Source of the DNA: Antedon mediterranea
Taxonomy: Eukaryota; Echinodermata; Crinoidea; Comatulida; Antedonidae
Direction: 5' to 3'
NCBI RefSeq assembly: GCF_964355755.1
Contig: NC_092679.1
Location: 18,652,932-18,716,931 of the forward strand
Length of the DNA stretch: 64,000 bases
Below, piece by piece: positions 9,980 through 22,199 of this stretch; within the stretch, counting starts at the first letter, position 1; every line of letters starts with the position of its first letter. A program made the position numbers and the translations under genes. The notes beneath the pieces are model-generated. The model did not search any database and was not told the origin of the DNA. It was given only the letters and a program-made list of their open reading frames with translations.

Positions 9980-11188
9980 TTAAATTTCAATCACATTATA
10001 ATAATAGGCTTCCACTTGTTGTGATGTCACAGAACTATTGTAAAATTGGACTTCGTCAATCAAGCCATAGAAATAACGTTCGATCTTTTTATGTGCTGTT
10101 CCAATAACGATTGGGTTAGGATTGATTGGTATAGGACCAGAGCAACAGTCAGACTGACCAGAGCAACAGCCAGACTGACCAGCTTGTATTTGTGCATTGA
10201 CATATACAGCTGCGTAAATGCCGTTATAGGTTAAAACCACATGTCGCCACACTCCAAATTGAACCACAGGCTTATACTTAAATCTAGATTCACGTCGGGT
10301 AAAAAGTAATACTGTTAAATTAGGATCATTCATCATATGACCAAGTTTAATTTCAATTTCACCATCCTCATGGAAACCATTATTCAAAATAAACTGTTTA
10401 CGATCACCTCTTTCGAAACTTTTATACCACAGACTAACCGTAAATTCTAATCCAAAATCAAAGTTACTGAACTCATCTACAACAATGCTCTGAGAACCAG
10501 TGAAGTTGGCGGCTAGACCACTTACACCAGTTGTGTATGTTAAGTCTGTACCATTAGATCTTCCATGGCGTTCATTGCCAGATGTATCTTTGACGTCACA
10601 CTCAAATGCGTAATAAGCAAGTAAGTACTGGTTCTCTCCAACCAAGACATTGTGTTGATGGGTGTCAGTTTGAGTACTAGACTCACCTTCCAGACAATTA
10701 GTTGACAATTCAAATTCCATTGTATGAACTTCATTTGATGTCACGACATCATCATCCATCTCCGATTGTGTACTAGACTCGTTTTCCAGACCATTAGTTA
10801 AGGATTCCGTTAATACCATTGTATTACGACCATCTTCATCTGATGTCATAATATTACCATTCATCTCGGATTGAGTACAAGAGTCATTTCCCAGACCATT
10901 AGTTGAGGATTCCGTTTCTATTATATTTGTATTATCAACTCCTTCATTTTGATTCTCATTGAATTGGTTAGCCAAACCAAAGCCAATCAGTTGTTATTTA
11001 TTGCAAACATCATCCGTTTTAACATGGGAATATGTAATGCATTTTGATAGTGAAACCACTTTCAACATACATTTCTCGAGATCTGCCAATTTCACCAGTT
11101 TTTGGTTGTTTCCACATTTTGTTTGACGTTTACCATTTACGTCAAAAATTGAAAGAACCACGATCAACGTTAACACGCTGTAATACAT
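9980..11188 (-). pseudogene. LG3: A-subtype LamG gene with one nonsense codon
   Basis: Nearly identical to LG1 over its whole length, with start ATG at 11188-11186 and the same stop context. A single change turns the Tyr codon TAT into TAA (10994-10996), ending the product after about 64 residues, just past the Cys module. The downstream 331-codon frame stays fully open, so the lesion looks young. It may be a fresh pseudogene, a segregating null allele or an assembly error. I found no second lesion. Confidence 0.85.
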
Positions 11189-11267
11189 AATCTGATAAAA
11201 CAAAATAAAACTGTATGTGAAAACTAGCTGTTAATTCGTATTAAAAAAAACAAACTTGAAAATACGA

Positions 11268-11447
11268 GTTAGTTAAAGCAAGGATAGGAACTACAGTCCT
11301 TTGATCTTATGTCTGGCTGCGACAAATACCAACAGTACTATAAATAATCTCCGCGGCGCACGGTGTATGTTAGGGATGTGGAACTGATCGTGTCGCAACT
11401 ACAGATAAACCGTATGATCTCCGAAAATCATCATCCTGTGATTGCCT
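11268..11447. mobile_element. MITE-2 copy in the LG3 intron
   Basis: Orthologous to the copy at 1710-1884 through the U1/U2 duplication. It keeps CAGATAAACCGTATGATCTCC where the U1 copy has a small deletion, so it is the better match to the copy at 60503. Confidence 0.65.
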
Positions 11448-12393
11448 TAGAGTTTAGAGGTTCTCCACATTTTTGCCCAATAAACATAGTGAACAAATGA
11501 CAGTCAATCAAAGGAGACAAATGGAAAATAAATAACGATAACAGAAAATTACGAAATTATGTTACCTTCAACATGAACCAGATTGTAATAAATCGACGGA
11601 AATAGCAGAAGCATCACATGCTTAACTTCATAATGTAGCCAATCACATGAACTTCACAATAGTTACAATACAATAACAAGCGCATATTCCTACAGAAGAC
11701 TTTCTGAATGTATTATCTTACAATACTGTTACACGAATAAATTCTTTTTGTATACTCGTCACGTTATATTGATCTTTCTCTCTCTAAAAAAAAGTAAAAC
11801 CAATATACAGTTACATGACAATGCCAGAATACACAAAGATGATTAAGTCAATATTAGTTAAAGGCAGTTTTCTCTTTTTAATCAATATTCAATTTATGAC
11901 TTGATTTATATACAATAGACGTACCACAGTATCAATGTGTAAACCAGTATTTTAAATATTAGTTTTACTGTGAAATTTTAAATGTACGAATTGCCCCTTT
12001 ATATTACATTTTAAACATTTTATTGAATAATTTTATATATTTTATAACTTTCGTATGGTAATAACTCGTTATGTTGTCTCAAAGTACAGGTAGGCTACAC
12101 TGTATACATTTACATGACAAACACACAAAAAGATGTTCAACCAGTATTGTGCAAAAATAAAGCGTTTTAATTGGTTACAGGCAATGAGAATATAGGATTC
12201 TAACATTCCTTATTCCAGGTAAACTTAACGAGTGCTAATATTTGAGTCTAGCATTGACCATCAATCTCCGAACCTCTTATAAAGGCACAGATGAGTGGTA
12301 ACGATAAGCGTAAAACCGTGTAGATTGTCCCGCTATCCTGAGCGGAGTTTCTTCTCAACCGCCCGTCCGCTTTTTGGGTAAATATAGTATAGA

Positions 12394-12415
12394 TTTTATA
12401 TTATTATTGTTATCC
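12394..12415. other. Empty Helitron target site in U2
   Basis: Position 12403/12404 joins the two sequences that flank the U1 Helitron, with no footprint and an A/T junction. It shows the site before insertion. Confidence 0.88.
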
Positions 12416-13215
12416 GATTACCGTTTACCGCTATCACTCGTCTGTGTAAATCTGCCTTTAAAGATGTATTTTCACCCAATCAGACTCTCAATAGTCCCTT
12501 TTGCAGTTTTAATAAAGTTATTCACTTCTGATTTCACATATAAAGCCAAACGAAACGATTAATTTTAAACAAAAAAACATTTTCTGATAAACAATTTTAG
12601 TTTTTTTTCTTTAAATTACTTTTTTTTAAGAAAAATTATTTTTTTTTTCAAAAGAATAGTAGTTATTTATCGTTGTTTTGTTTTAAAGTGGAATAATTAT
12701 TACAGTCTGTCGTTTTCTTTTTATGTTGCCATCTTGTATAAGATCAGGGATAAGAGCTACAGAAAATGTTTTTATCCAGTTAGCTGCTGCTGACTGAATT
12801 CCATTTGACAGACAAAAACTTTCTTTCTTTCTTTCCACCAATGGCGAAAACGACTACTAGTTGCGAACAAGACATTTGATGAAATCTCCACCTGGTCTAT
12901 CTTGTCCGACTTATCTTTTAATTCGTATCTTGTTCATGAGTTTTTGATCGGAGGTCGGGAAGGGGCTAATTGGACCATCTGTATGCTAAATCATCCTTCT
13001 GGGAATTAAAGTTTTTTTTTGCGGGGAATTTTAATCATATAATTTATTTTCTATTTATTCAGAGACTAGGGTTCGCACGGTCTTCAAACTTGGTTTCGGT
13101 ATAAGAAAAAAAAACGAGTTAGGCCGTCAAGGTCAAATATCAAAATGTTCAAATTGCTCCGATCGAGCTGAAACTTGGTTGCTTGTATATTCACGTCAAA
13201 TATTCAAAGAAAAAA

Positions 13216-14108
13216 CTCCGCAATACATAATCTAGTGAAAAAAAAAATGATGGTGGATATGCATGGTTTTCTGTAAAAATGTGAACTTAATGACATAAAC
13301 TTGTAAATTAACGATAAATGAACACAATTTTGACAAAATGTACACAAAATAGAAATACAAATAGAAAATTTACATATAGAAACATACGGGTTTACAAACA
13401 ATTAATAGGTGAGAGGCTATATCCACATTGATTGAAATGCAAATATAACAAATGTAATATAGGAACGATCAGTACATACCAAAGACCAACTAGAAAACGC
13501 AACAAATTCTTTTAAACTTTTGGATTAAGTTTAGATAAACATATACATTTACCAATTTTATGAAAATACGCTAACTTGTTGAGGCCTACTTTAAGTTCCA
13601 AACTAACGTACTGTACTGTACCTATCTTTCTAATTTTTTGAAGAGAATCATGAAACTAACTTACAAATGTGTAGTTTGATCCAATTGACAATTTAAATGA
13701 TTTTTAATGACTTTAATATTGATCACTTTTGTAGATAAAAACTACTCTTTTGTTTTCTCAAATGGATATACATTTACATGGCCAAACAAAAAGATTAACC
13801 ACTATTGTGTAAAAATCAAAAATAAATCGAGCTTTAATTGGTTACACGAAATTGAAATAAGACTCGATTGTATTCGTGTCAAGGTAAACTCAATGAGTGT
13901 CAAGTTTTAGATCCAACGTCGGCCACTCATCCGCCCAAACCTCCTCTAGAGTAAAACACTGCTAATCGACCAGGGTGTGGTCATGTGGTGGACAAAATGT
14001 GATGTTGATATATATGTATTTATAAGTACATGTGATTACCGGTGTAAGGAATTTCAGTTATTTAACATTTTGATATTTACACATTTATTTTCATCAATCA
14101 AGCAAGCA
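13216..14108 (-). other. Orphan 5' end of a lost LG gene (U2), fuller copy
   Basis: Same arrangement as 4975-5600 but with the CCAAT block intact (ATTGG 13837-13841) and a downstream stretch missing in U1. ATG TAT TGC is again followed by unrelated sequence. It could still drive a non-coding transcript; nothing here shows that it does. Confidence 0.6.
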
Positions 14109-14622
14109 AAAATCAAAAGTAAGATTAAACATTTAATAAAATACAAAACTGTATAACAATCTATTCTCCGCAATAACACAAAGTTTTCATCTAGTAAGCA
14201 TAATCAATTGATTTCCAATAAATGCGATTTATTATTTCGTTTGGTGTATCACATCATTGGTAATACCCAAAGAAATTGATTTACAATGATTTACAATTTA
14301 CCAAGCATTTTTATACAATACATAAAAACCCTTCTGAACAATAAACGCCTCGAGGCGTTTATCCAAATAGAATACAGTATCTTCATTTTCATCTTAACAC
14401 GATTTTCAATAAATGCGATTTCTTTTTTCTTTCAGACGTCACATTATTTCTAGTTCAGATATATATCTATGTAAACCAGCTTCTTTTCTTAAATATTCTA
14501 CCGAAAGCAATTAATTCACAATTACAGTGCTAAAAGTAATTGACAAGCTAAATTAAAATTCTTAAAAATGTCTCCAAATTCTCAGCTAGCTATATTAGTT
14601 TATATGGTATTGTTGGACCATT

Positions 14623-15702
14623 TTATTTAATAATTTCAGTCGCGTTGTAATAGTAGGTTTCCACATGCTGTGAAGCAACTGTAATATTGTAAAATTGGAC
14701 TTCATCAATCAAGCCATAAAAATAACGCCTGTTGCTGCCATGTGCTGTTCCAATAACGACTGGGTTAGAATTGATCGGTATAGGACCAGAGCAACAATCA
14801 GACTGACCAGATTGTATCTCTGCATTGACATAAAACGCTAGGCAACTTCCATTGTAGGTTAAAACCAAATGTCGCCACACTCCAAATTGAGTCACAGGAA
14901 CATATTCGAATCTAGAAATAGATCGGAATAAAGTAAAAAGTGATACAAATAAATTATTAGGACCAAGTTTGAATTCAAATTCACCATCGTCCCGGAAACC
15001 ATTATTCAAAATAAACTGTTGGTTATCACCTCCTTCCAAACCTTTATACCACAAACTAACTGTAAATTCTGATCCAAAATCAAAATGACTAAACTCGTCA
15101 ACAACAACTCTTTGAGAGCCAGTGAAGTTGGCGGCTAATCCACTTACACCAGTTGTGTATGTTAAGTCTGTACCATTAGATCTTCCATGGCGTTCATTGC
15201 CAGATGTATCTTTGACGTCACACTCAAACGCGTAATAAGCAAGTAAATACTGGTTCTCTCCAACCAAGAGATTGTCATAGTTGCCACTTTGCGTACTGGA
15301 CTCAGTTTTCAGACAATTAGTTGACAATTCAGATTCCATTATATGATCTTCACCTGATACATCATCATCCATCTCGAATTGAGTACTAGACTCATTTTCC
15401 AGTCCATTAGTTGAGGATTCCATACTTTGAAATTCTTCATCTGACGTCATGACACTATTTTGTTGATTTTCATTAAATTGGTGATGAGCAACCAGTTGAT
15501 ATTCGTTGCAAACATCATCCACACTCTTTTTAAGAAACTTAAATTTAACACTGGAACATATAATGCACTTTGAAAGTAACACTACCTCCAACATACATTT
15601 CTCTCGATCAGCCAGTTTCACTAATTTTTGGTCGCTTGTACATTTACCATTTACGGCAAATATTCCAAGAGCTACGATCAGCGTTAACGAACTGCAATAC
15701 AT
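14623..15702 (-). CDS. LG4: secreted LamG-domain protein, B subtype (359 aa)
   Basis: Intact U2 counterpart of LG2. It has the same start context, signal peptide, five N-terminal cysteines and two acidic repeats (ESSTNGLENESSTQFEM; ELSTNCLKTESSTQSG). The LamG domain differs at FRSISRFEY, where a codon-scale insertion lengthens the loop by two residues relative to LG2. The stop again overlaps AATAAA. Its neighbours are LG3 downstream and its own promoter plus LINE fragment upstream. Confidence 0.88.
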   Translation of the reverse strand: MYCSSLTLIVALGIFAVNGKCTSDQKLVKLADREKCMLEVVLLSKCIICSSVKFKFLKKSVDDVCNEYQLVAHHQFNENQQNSVMTSDEEFQSMESSTNGLENESSTQFEMDDDVSGEDHIMESELSTNCLKTESSTQSGNYDNLLVGENQYLLAYYAFECDVKDTSGNERHGRSNGTDLTYTTGVSGLAANFTGSQRVVVDEFSHFDFGSEFTVSLWYKGLEGGDNQQFILNNGFRDDGEFEFKLGPNNLFVSLFTLFRSISRFEYVPVTQFGVWRHLVLTYNGSCLAFYVNAEIQSGQSDCCSGPIPINSNPVVIGTAHGSNRRYFYGLIDEVQFYNITVASQHVETYYYNATEIIK

Positions 15703-16173
15703 AATCTAATGAAACAAAGAATAAATGCCGCATACGTGGTAGTTTTCAGTGAATATGAATTTTGTAAAAATAAACTTGTAAATTAATAATAATGAACAAA
15801 ACTAAGTTCTGCATTGACAAAATGTTTATAAAAAAAAAAAAAAATCAACGAAGATTTACATATACAAATATACGAGATTTAAAATAATTAATAGTTGAGA
15901 GGCTATCCACATTGAAATGTCTAAATATAAACAAAAGTAATGAAGAACTGTGCGTTTAAACCAAGGACTAACTAGAAAATCTAACAAATGCTTTATAAAT
16001 ATTAGCGATTTATGAAGTTCAGATAAACAGATAAATTACCAAATTTATGAAAATACGATAACTTGTCGAGGCCTACAGTAGGCCTACTTTAAATTAAACC
16101 TTAACCAACGTTGTCAATAGGTAAACTAACAAGTACATGTCTGTTTTACTTTGTTGAAAGAATTATGGAACTA

Positions 16174-16480
16174 ACTTACAAATGTGTAGTTTGATACCAA
16201 ACCGACGCATTACATGAGCACTACTGGATACTCTATCTTTAGTATTGATTACTTTCGTAGGTAATAACTGGTTTTGTTTCCTCAATGAGTATACTGATAT
16301 ACGTTTACATGAAAAAATGACAAACACACAAAAAGATTATTAACCTCTATTGTGTCAAAATGAAAAAATATCGAGCTTTAATTGGTTACAGGCAATGACA
16401 ATGCTATCTTATTCGTGTTTAATTAAACCTCAATGAGTGTCAGGTTTTGGATGCATCGACAATCAATCCGCCCAAACGTC
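16174..16480 (-). promoter_or_regulatory. LG4 5' exon and promoter module
   Basis: Equivalent of 7651-7960: a GTAAGT donor, GTTTACATGA (16303-16312) and CCAAT (ATTGG 16381-16385), nearly unchanged from LG2. Confidence 0.5.
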
Positions 16481-16717
16481 CTCTAGAGGAAAACACTGCT
16501 AATCGACAAGGGTGTGGGCCGGTGGTGGACAATGTGGTTAGAAGTATATGTGATTGCCGGAGTTTTTCTTGGGAATGGTGTAACATGATAAATGTCCATT
16601 ATTTAACATTTTGATATTTACATATTTATTTTTAAAAATCAAGAAAGTATAAAACAAGAGTTAGAATAAACATTTGATACAAAAAATAAATAAATATCTT
16701 CACTAATTATTTTGTAG

Positions 16718-17596
16718 TCTGGGGAATGTCATATGGCACAAACATTATTGAAAAAACACATACTAAATTTTGTAGATATTTATTTCAAGTTGGGAAAAAT
16801 GCACCAAATACCGCTGTTATTTCTGAGTTAGGTAGATTACCACTTTCTTTGGATTGTTTAGTTACAGTTATAAGATTTTGGTTACATATTATTACTTTAG
16901 ATCATGACAGATTCATTTTTAAGGGTTATGAGTTTCAACTTAGAAAAGTTAACCGTAATGAGAATTGTTGGGCACAACAGGTCAAACACTTACCTTTTTC
17001 TACTGGTTTTGGTTATATATGGTTACAACAATATGTTAATAGTAAAGGTTTATTTTTGAGAGAATTTAAGTTGCGCTTATGTGATATTGAAAAACAAAAT
17101 GCATTCAAAATTTAGTTCACATAATAAGTTAAGGCTCTTTTCTCTTTATAAAAAAGAAATATGTTTAAGTTATCACTTGACCAACATAATTAATTTTAAA
17201 CAAAGAAGATTATTAACTAAGTTACGTTTAGGGATATTAGAGCTAGAAATTGAAAAGGGCAGATGGGAGGGTGTAGAAAGGTATAAGAGAACGTGTAAAT
17301 TATGTAAAAAGAACATTATTGAGTATGAATATCATTTTATTTTGCAATGCACATTTTATAATGATTTAAGAAAAAGTTTTATTCCAAGATTTATTCGTGT
17401 TTTTACTTATATTAATAAGCTATGTTTATTACTTTCCAACACAAATTTTACTTATAATTTAGGAAAATACGTCTACTTTGCTTTTGAAAGAAGAAATCAT
17501 TATCTTAAGTTATAGTTATTTTTTATTTGTTTGTATTAGGGCCAAAGGCCAATATACATTGAACTAATAAATTCCCTGAAGAAGGAAAGAAGAAGA
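16718..17596 (+). mobile_element. LINE fragment, U2 copy
   Basis: Same insertion as 8189-9062, with target duplication AATTATTTTGTAG / AACTATTTTGTAG. It lacks the 7-bp deletion of the U1 copy but has lost single A residues near 17098-17110, which breaks the frame there instead. Each copy has decayed independently since the duplication. Confidence 0.88.
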
Positions 17597-17682
17597 AACT
17601 ATTTTGTAGAATTTGTTTAATATTCTCCGCAATAACACAAAACCAATAAACATAAACAATTGATTTGCAATAAATGAGATTT

Positions 17683-18545
17683 ACTATTGATTTACTTAAA
17701 GATGTATGAAAAATGAAGATTAATAAAAGCAGATTTACTATTGATTTACTTAAAGATGTATGAAAAATGAAGATTAATAAAAGCAGATTTACTATTGATT
17801 TACTTAAAGATGTATGAAAAATGAAGATTAATAAAAGCAGATTTACTATTGATTTACTTAAAGATGTATGAAAAATGAAGATTAATAAAAGCAGATTTAC
17901 TATTGATTTACTTAAAGATGTATGAAAAATGAAGATTAATAAAAGCAGATTTACTATTGATTTACTTAAAGATGTATGAAAAATGAAGATTAATAAAAGC
18001 AGATTTACTATTGATTTACTTAAAGATGTATGAAAAATGAAGATTAATAAAAGCAGATTTACTATTGATTTACTTAAAGATGTATGAAAATGAAGATTAA
18101 TAAAAGCAGATTTACTATTGATTTACTTAAAGATGTATGAAAAATGAAGATTAATAAAAGCAGATTTACTATTGATTTACTTAAAGATGTATGAAAATGA
18201 AGATTAATAAAAGCAGATTTACTATTGATTTACTTAAAGATGTATGAAAAATGAAGATTAATAAAAGCAGATTTACTATTGATTTACTTAAAGATGTATG
18301 AAAAATGAAGATTAATAAAAGCAGATTTACTATTGATTTACTTAAAGATGTATGAAAAATGAAGATTAATAAAAGCAGATTTACTATTGATTTACTTAAA
18401 GATGTATGAAAAATGAAGATTAATAAAAGCAGATTTACTATTGATTTACTTAAAGATGTATGAAAAATGAAGATTAGTAAAAGCAGATTTCATATTGATT
18501 TACTTAAAGATGTATGAAAATGAAGATTAATAAAAGCAGATTTTG
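17683..18545. repeat. 54-bp minisatellite, about 16 copies
   Basis: Same unit as 9143-9580 with twice the copies (GATGTAT landmarks from 17701 to about 18509). A few units are 53 bp through loss of one A. It runs directly into the 3' flank of LG5. Confidence 0.92.
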
Positions 18546-18943
18546 ATTAGGCCATTTGGAATTTTTATCAAGTTATTTACTTATGTAAAAAAAGAAAACC
18601 AACAAACATACTAATTTTACTTACAAAAAGACAAAATAAACGGTTAAATTTAACCAAAAACAGACAGAATGCTTTTTGCTTAAAATTACATTATTTTCAG
18701 GTATAATAATAATTTTAATTTTCGATCCAAAATTTGGGGAAAAATGAATATCTAAATGTGACATTAAAATTACATTACAATTATTTTTTCAGGGGTCAAA
18801 ATATCTTTAAATTTCCTACCTAAAGAAATAAATTTACAATGTTGGTACTAAGGCCAAAAACGAATTACGAATTCAGAGTAAGCCTATAGTTTACTATATT
18901 TAAACAGGTTAACAAACGATTATGCGTCACTCAGAAATCAACA

Positions 18944-20136
18944 TTAAATTTCGATCACATTATAATAATAGGCTTCCACTTGTTGTGATGTCACAGAACT
19001 ATTGTAAAATTGGACTTCGTCAATCAAGCCATAGAAATAACGTTCGATCTTTTTATGTGCTGTTCCAATAACGATTGGGTTAGGATTGATTGGTATAGGA
19101 CCAGAGCAACAGTAAGACTGACCAGAGCAACAGCCAGACTGACCAGGTTGTATTTGTGCATTGACATATACAGCTGCGTAAAAACCGTTATAGGTTAAAA
19201 CCACATGTCGCCACACTCCAAATTGAACCACAGGCTTATACTTAAATCTAGATTCACGTCGGGTAAAAAGTAATACTGTTAAATTAGGATCATTCATCAT
19301 ATGACCAAGTTTAATTTCAATTTCACCATCCTCATGGAAACCATTATTCAAAATAAACTGTTTACGATCACCTCTTTCGAAACTTTTATACCACAGACTA
19401 ACCGTAAATTCTAATCCAAAATCCAAGTTACAACAATGCTCTGGGAACCAGTGAAGTTGGCGGCTAGACCACTTACACCAGTTGTGTATGTTAAGTCTGT
19501 ACCATTAGATCTTCCATGGCGTTCATTGCCAGATGTATCTTTGACGTCACACTCAAATGCGTAATAAGCAAGTAAGTACTGGTTCTCTCCAACCAAGACA
19601 TTGTGTTGATGGGTGTCAGTTTGAGTACTAGACTCACCTTCCAGACAATTAGTTGACAATTCAAATTCCATTGTATGAACTTCATTTGATGTCACGACAT
19701 CATCATTCATCTCCGATTGTGTACTAGACTCGTTTTCCAGACCATTAGTTAAGGATTCCGTTAATACCATTGTATTACGACCGTCTTCATCTGATGTCAT
19801 ATTACCATTCATCTCGGATTGAGTACAAGAGTCATTTCCCAGACCATTAGTTGAGGATTCCGTTTCTATTATATTTGTATTATCAACTCCTTCATTTTGA
19901 TTCTCATTGAATCGGTTAGCCAAACCAAAGCCAATCAGTTGATATTTATTGCAAACATCATCCGTTTTAACATGGGAATATGTAATGCATTTTGATAGTG
20001 AAACCACTTTCAACATACATTTTTCCAGATCTGCCAATTTCACCAGTTTTTGGTTGTTTCCACAGTTTGTTTGATGTTTACCATTTACGTCAAAAATTTA
20101 AAGAACCACGATCAACGTTAACACGCTGTAATATAT
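18944..20136 (-). pseudogene. LG5: A-subtype LamG pseudogene
   Basis: Three independent lesions relative to LG1: the start codon is ATA (20136-20134), a Ser codon in the signal peptide is TAA (20098-20100), and 13 bp are deleted at 19430/19431 inside the LamG domain, splitting it into two overlapping frames. Its own promoter and 5' exon were removed by the 3.3-kb deletion near 20343. It is a settled pseudogene. Confidence 0.92.
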
Positions 20137-20217
20137 AATCTGATAAAACAAAATAAAACTGTATGTGAAAAGTAGCTGTTAATTCATATTAAAAAAAACA
20201 AACTTGGAAATACGAGT

Positions 20218-20345
20218 TAGTTATACAAAACAAGGATAGGAACTACAGTCATTTGATCTTATGTCTGGCTGCGACAAATACCAACAGTACTATAAATAAT
20301 CTCCGCGGCGCACGGTGTATGTCAGGGACGTGGAACTGATCGTAT
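20218..20345. mobile_element. MITE-2 remnant cut by a deletion
   Basis: The copy ends at GGAACTGATCGT, where U1 and U2 continue GTCGCAACTACAG. From here the sequence is that of the orphan LG 5' region. Confidence 0.6.
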
Positions 20346-21040
20346 AACAAATGTAATAAAGGATCGATCAGTACAAACCAAGGACCAACTAGAAAACGCA
20401 ACAAATTCTTTTAAACTTTTGGATTAAGTTTAGATAAACATATACATTTACCAAATTTATGAAAATACGTTAACTTGTTGAGGCCTACTTTAAGTTCCAA
20501 ACTAACGTACCGTCCCTATCTTTTTTTATTTTTTGAAGAGAATTATGAAACTAACTTACAATTGTGTAGTTTGATCCAATTGACAATTTAAAGGATTTTT
20601 AATGACTTTAATATTGATCACTTCTGTAGATAATAACTACTCTTATGTTTTCTCAAAGCGTATAATATGGATATACATTTACATGGCCAAATGACAAACA
20701 AAAAGATTAACCACTAATGTGTAAAAATCAAAAATAAATCGAGCTTTAATTGGTTACATGAAATTGAAATAAGACTCGATTTTATTCGTGTCTAGGTAAA
20801 CTCAATGAGTGTCAAGTTTTAGATCCAACGTTGGCCACTCATCCGCCCAAACCTCCTCTAGAGTAAAACACTGCTAACCGACAATGGTGTGGTCACGTGG
20901 TGGAAAAAATGTGATTTTGATATATATGTATTTATAAGTACATGTGATTACCGGTGTTTGTCTTAAGAATGTAGAATAGTGTAAGAAATTTCAGTTATTT
21001 AACATTTTGATATTTACACATTTATTTTCATCAAGCAAGC
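20346..21040 (-). other. Orphan LG 5' region (U3)
   Basis: Holds the B-type donor block (AACTTACAATTGTGTAG, near 20557), a TTTACATGG block and a CCAAT box (ATTGG 20749-20753), but no start codon or coding body. It now lies upstream of the dead LG5. Confidence 0.55.
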
Positions 21041-21562
21041 AAAAATCAAAAGTAAGATTAAACATTTAGGAAAATACAAAACTGTATAACAATCTATTCT
21101 TCGCAATAACACACAACGTTTTCATCTAGTAAGCATAATCAATTGATTTCCAATAAATGCGATTTATTATTTCGTTTGGTGTATCACATCATTGGTAATA
21201 CCCAAAGAAATTGATTTACAATGATCTAAAATTTACCAAGCATTTTGATACAATACATAAAAACCCTTCTGAACAATAAACGCATCGAGGCGTTTATCCA
21301 AATAGAATACAGTATCTTCATTTTCATCTTAACACGATTTTCAATAAATGCGATTTCTTTTTTCTTTCAGACGTCACATTATTTCTAGTTCAGATATATA
21401 TCTATGTAAACCAGCTTCTTTTCTTAAATATTCTACTGAAAGCAATTAATTCACAATTACAGTGCTAAAACTACAGTATTTGACAAGCTAAATTAAAATT
21501 CTTAAAAATGTCTCCAAATTCTCAGCTAGCTATATTAGTTTATATGGTATTGTTGGACCATT

Positions 21563-22199
21563 TTATTTAATAATTTCAGTCGCGTTGTAATAGTAGGTTT
21601 CCACATACTGTGAAGCAACTGTAATATTGTAAAATTGGACTTCATCAATCAACCCATAAAAATAACGGCCATTGCTGCCATGTGCTGTTCCAATAACGAC
21701 TGGGTTAGAATTGATCGGTATAGGACCAGAGCAACAATCAGACTGACCAGATTGTATCTCTGCATTGACATAAAACGCTAGGCAACTTCCATTGTAGGTT
21801 AAAACCAAATGTCGCCACACTCCAAATTGAGTCACAGGAAAATATTTGAATCTAGAATTAGATCGGAATAAAGTAAAAAGTGATACAAATAAATTATTAG
21901 GACCAAGTTTGAATTCAAATTCACCATCGTCCCGGAAACCATTATTCAAAATAAACTGTTGGTTATCACCTCCTTCCAAACCTTTATACAATGCACAAAC
22001 TAATTGTAAATTCTGATCCAAAATCAAAATTACTAAACTCGTCAACAACAACTCTCTGAGAGCCGGTGAAGTTGGCGGCTAATCCACTTACACCAGTTGT
22101 GTATGTGAAGTCTGTACCATTAGATCTTCATGGCGTTCATTGCCAGATGTATCATTTACGTCACCCTCAAATGCGTAATAAGCAAGTAAATAGTCGTTA
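21563..22199 (-). pseudogene. LG6, 3' part: B-subtype LamG pseudogene
   Basis: The C-terminal LamG domain resembles LG4. A 4-bp insertion near 21990 and a 1-bp deletion near 22129 break the frame, and the copy is cut at TAGTCGTTA (22191-22199) by a transposon. The last 70 bases match LG12 (36380-36440) better than the B genes, so the copy is a mosaic. Its 5' continuation resumes at about 23741. Confidence 0.88.

Larger units (their letters stand above)
9569..18530. repeat. Segmental duplication unit U2
   Basis: Second copy of the 9-kb unit: LG3 (nonsense copy of LG1), A-type 5' region, empty Helitron site, orphan LG 5' end, LG4, promoter, LINE fragment and a longer minisatellite. Sharing of the LINE with the same target duplication places that insertion before the U1/U2 duplication. 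Confidence 0.9.
18531..22199. repeat. Segmental duplication unit U3, deleted
   Basis: Starts as U1 and U2 do, but at about 20343 the MITE-2 in the A-type intron jumps directly to sequence equivalent to U1 5190. This removes roughly 3.3 kb, including the A-type 5' exon and promoter. It continues to the LG6 remnant, where a transposon interrupts it. Confidence 0.85.
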
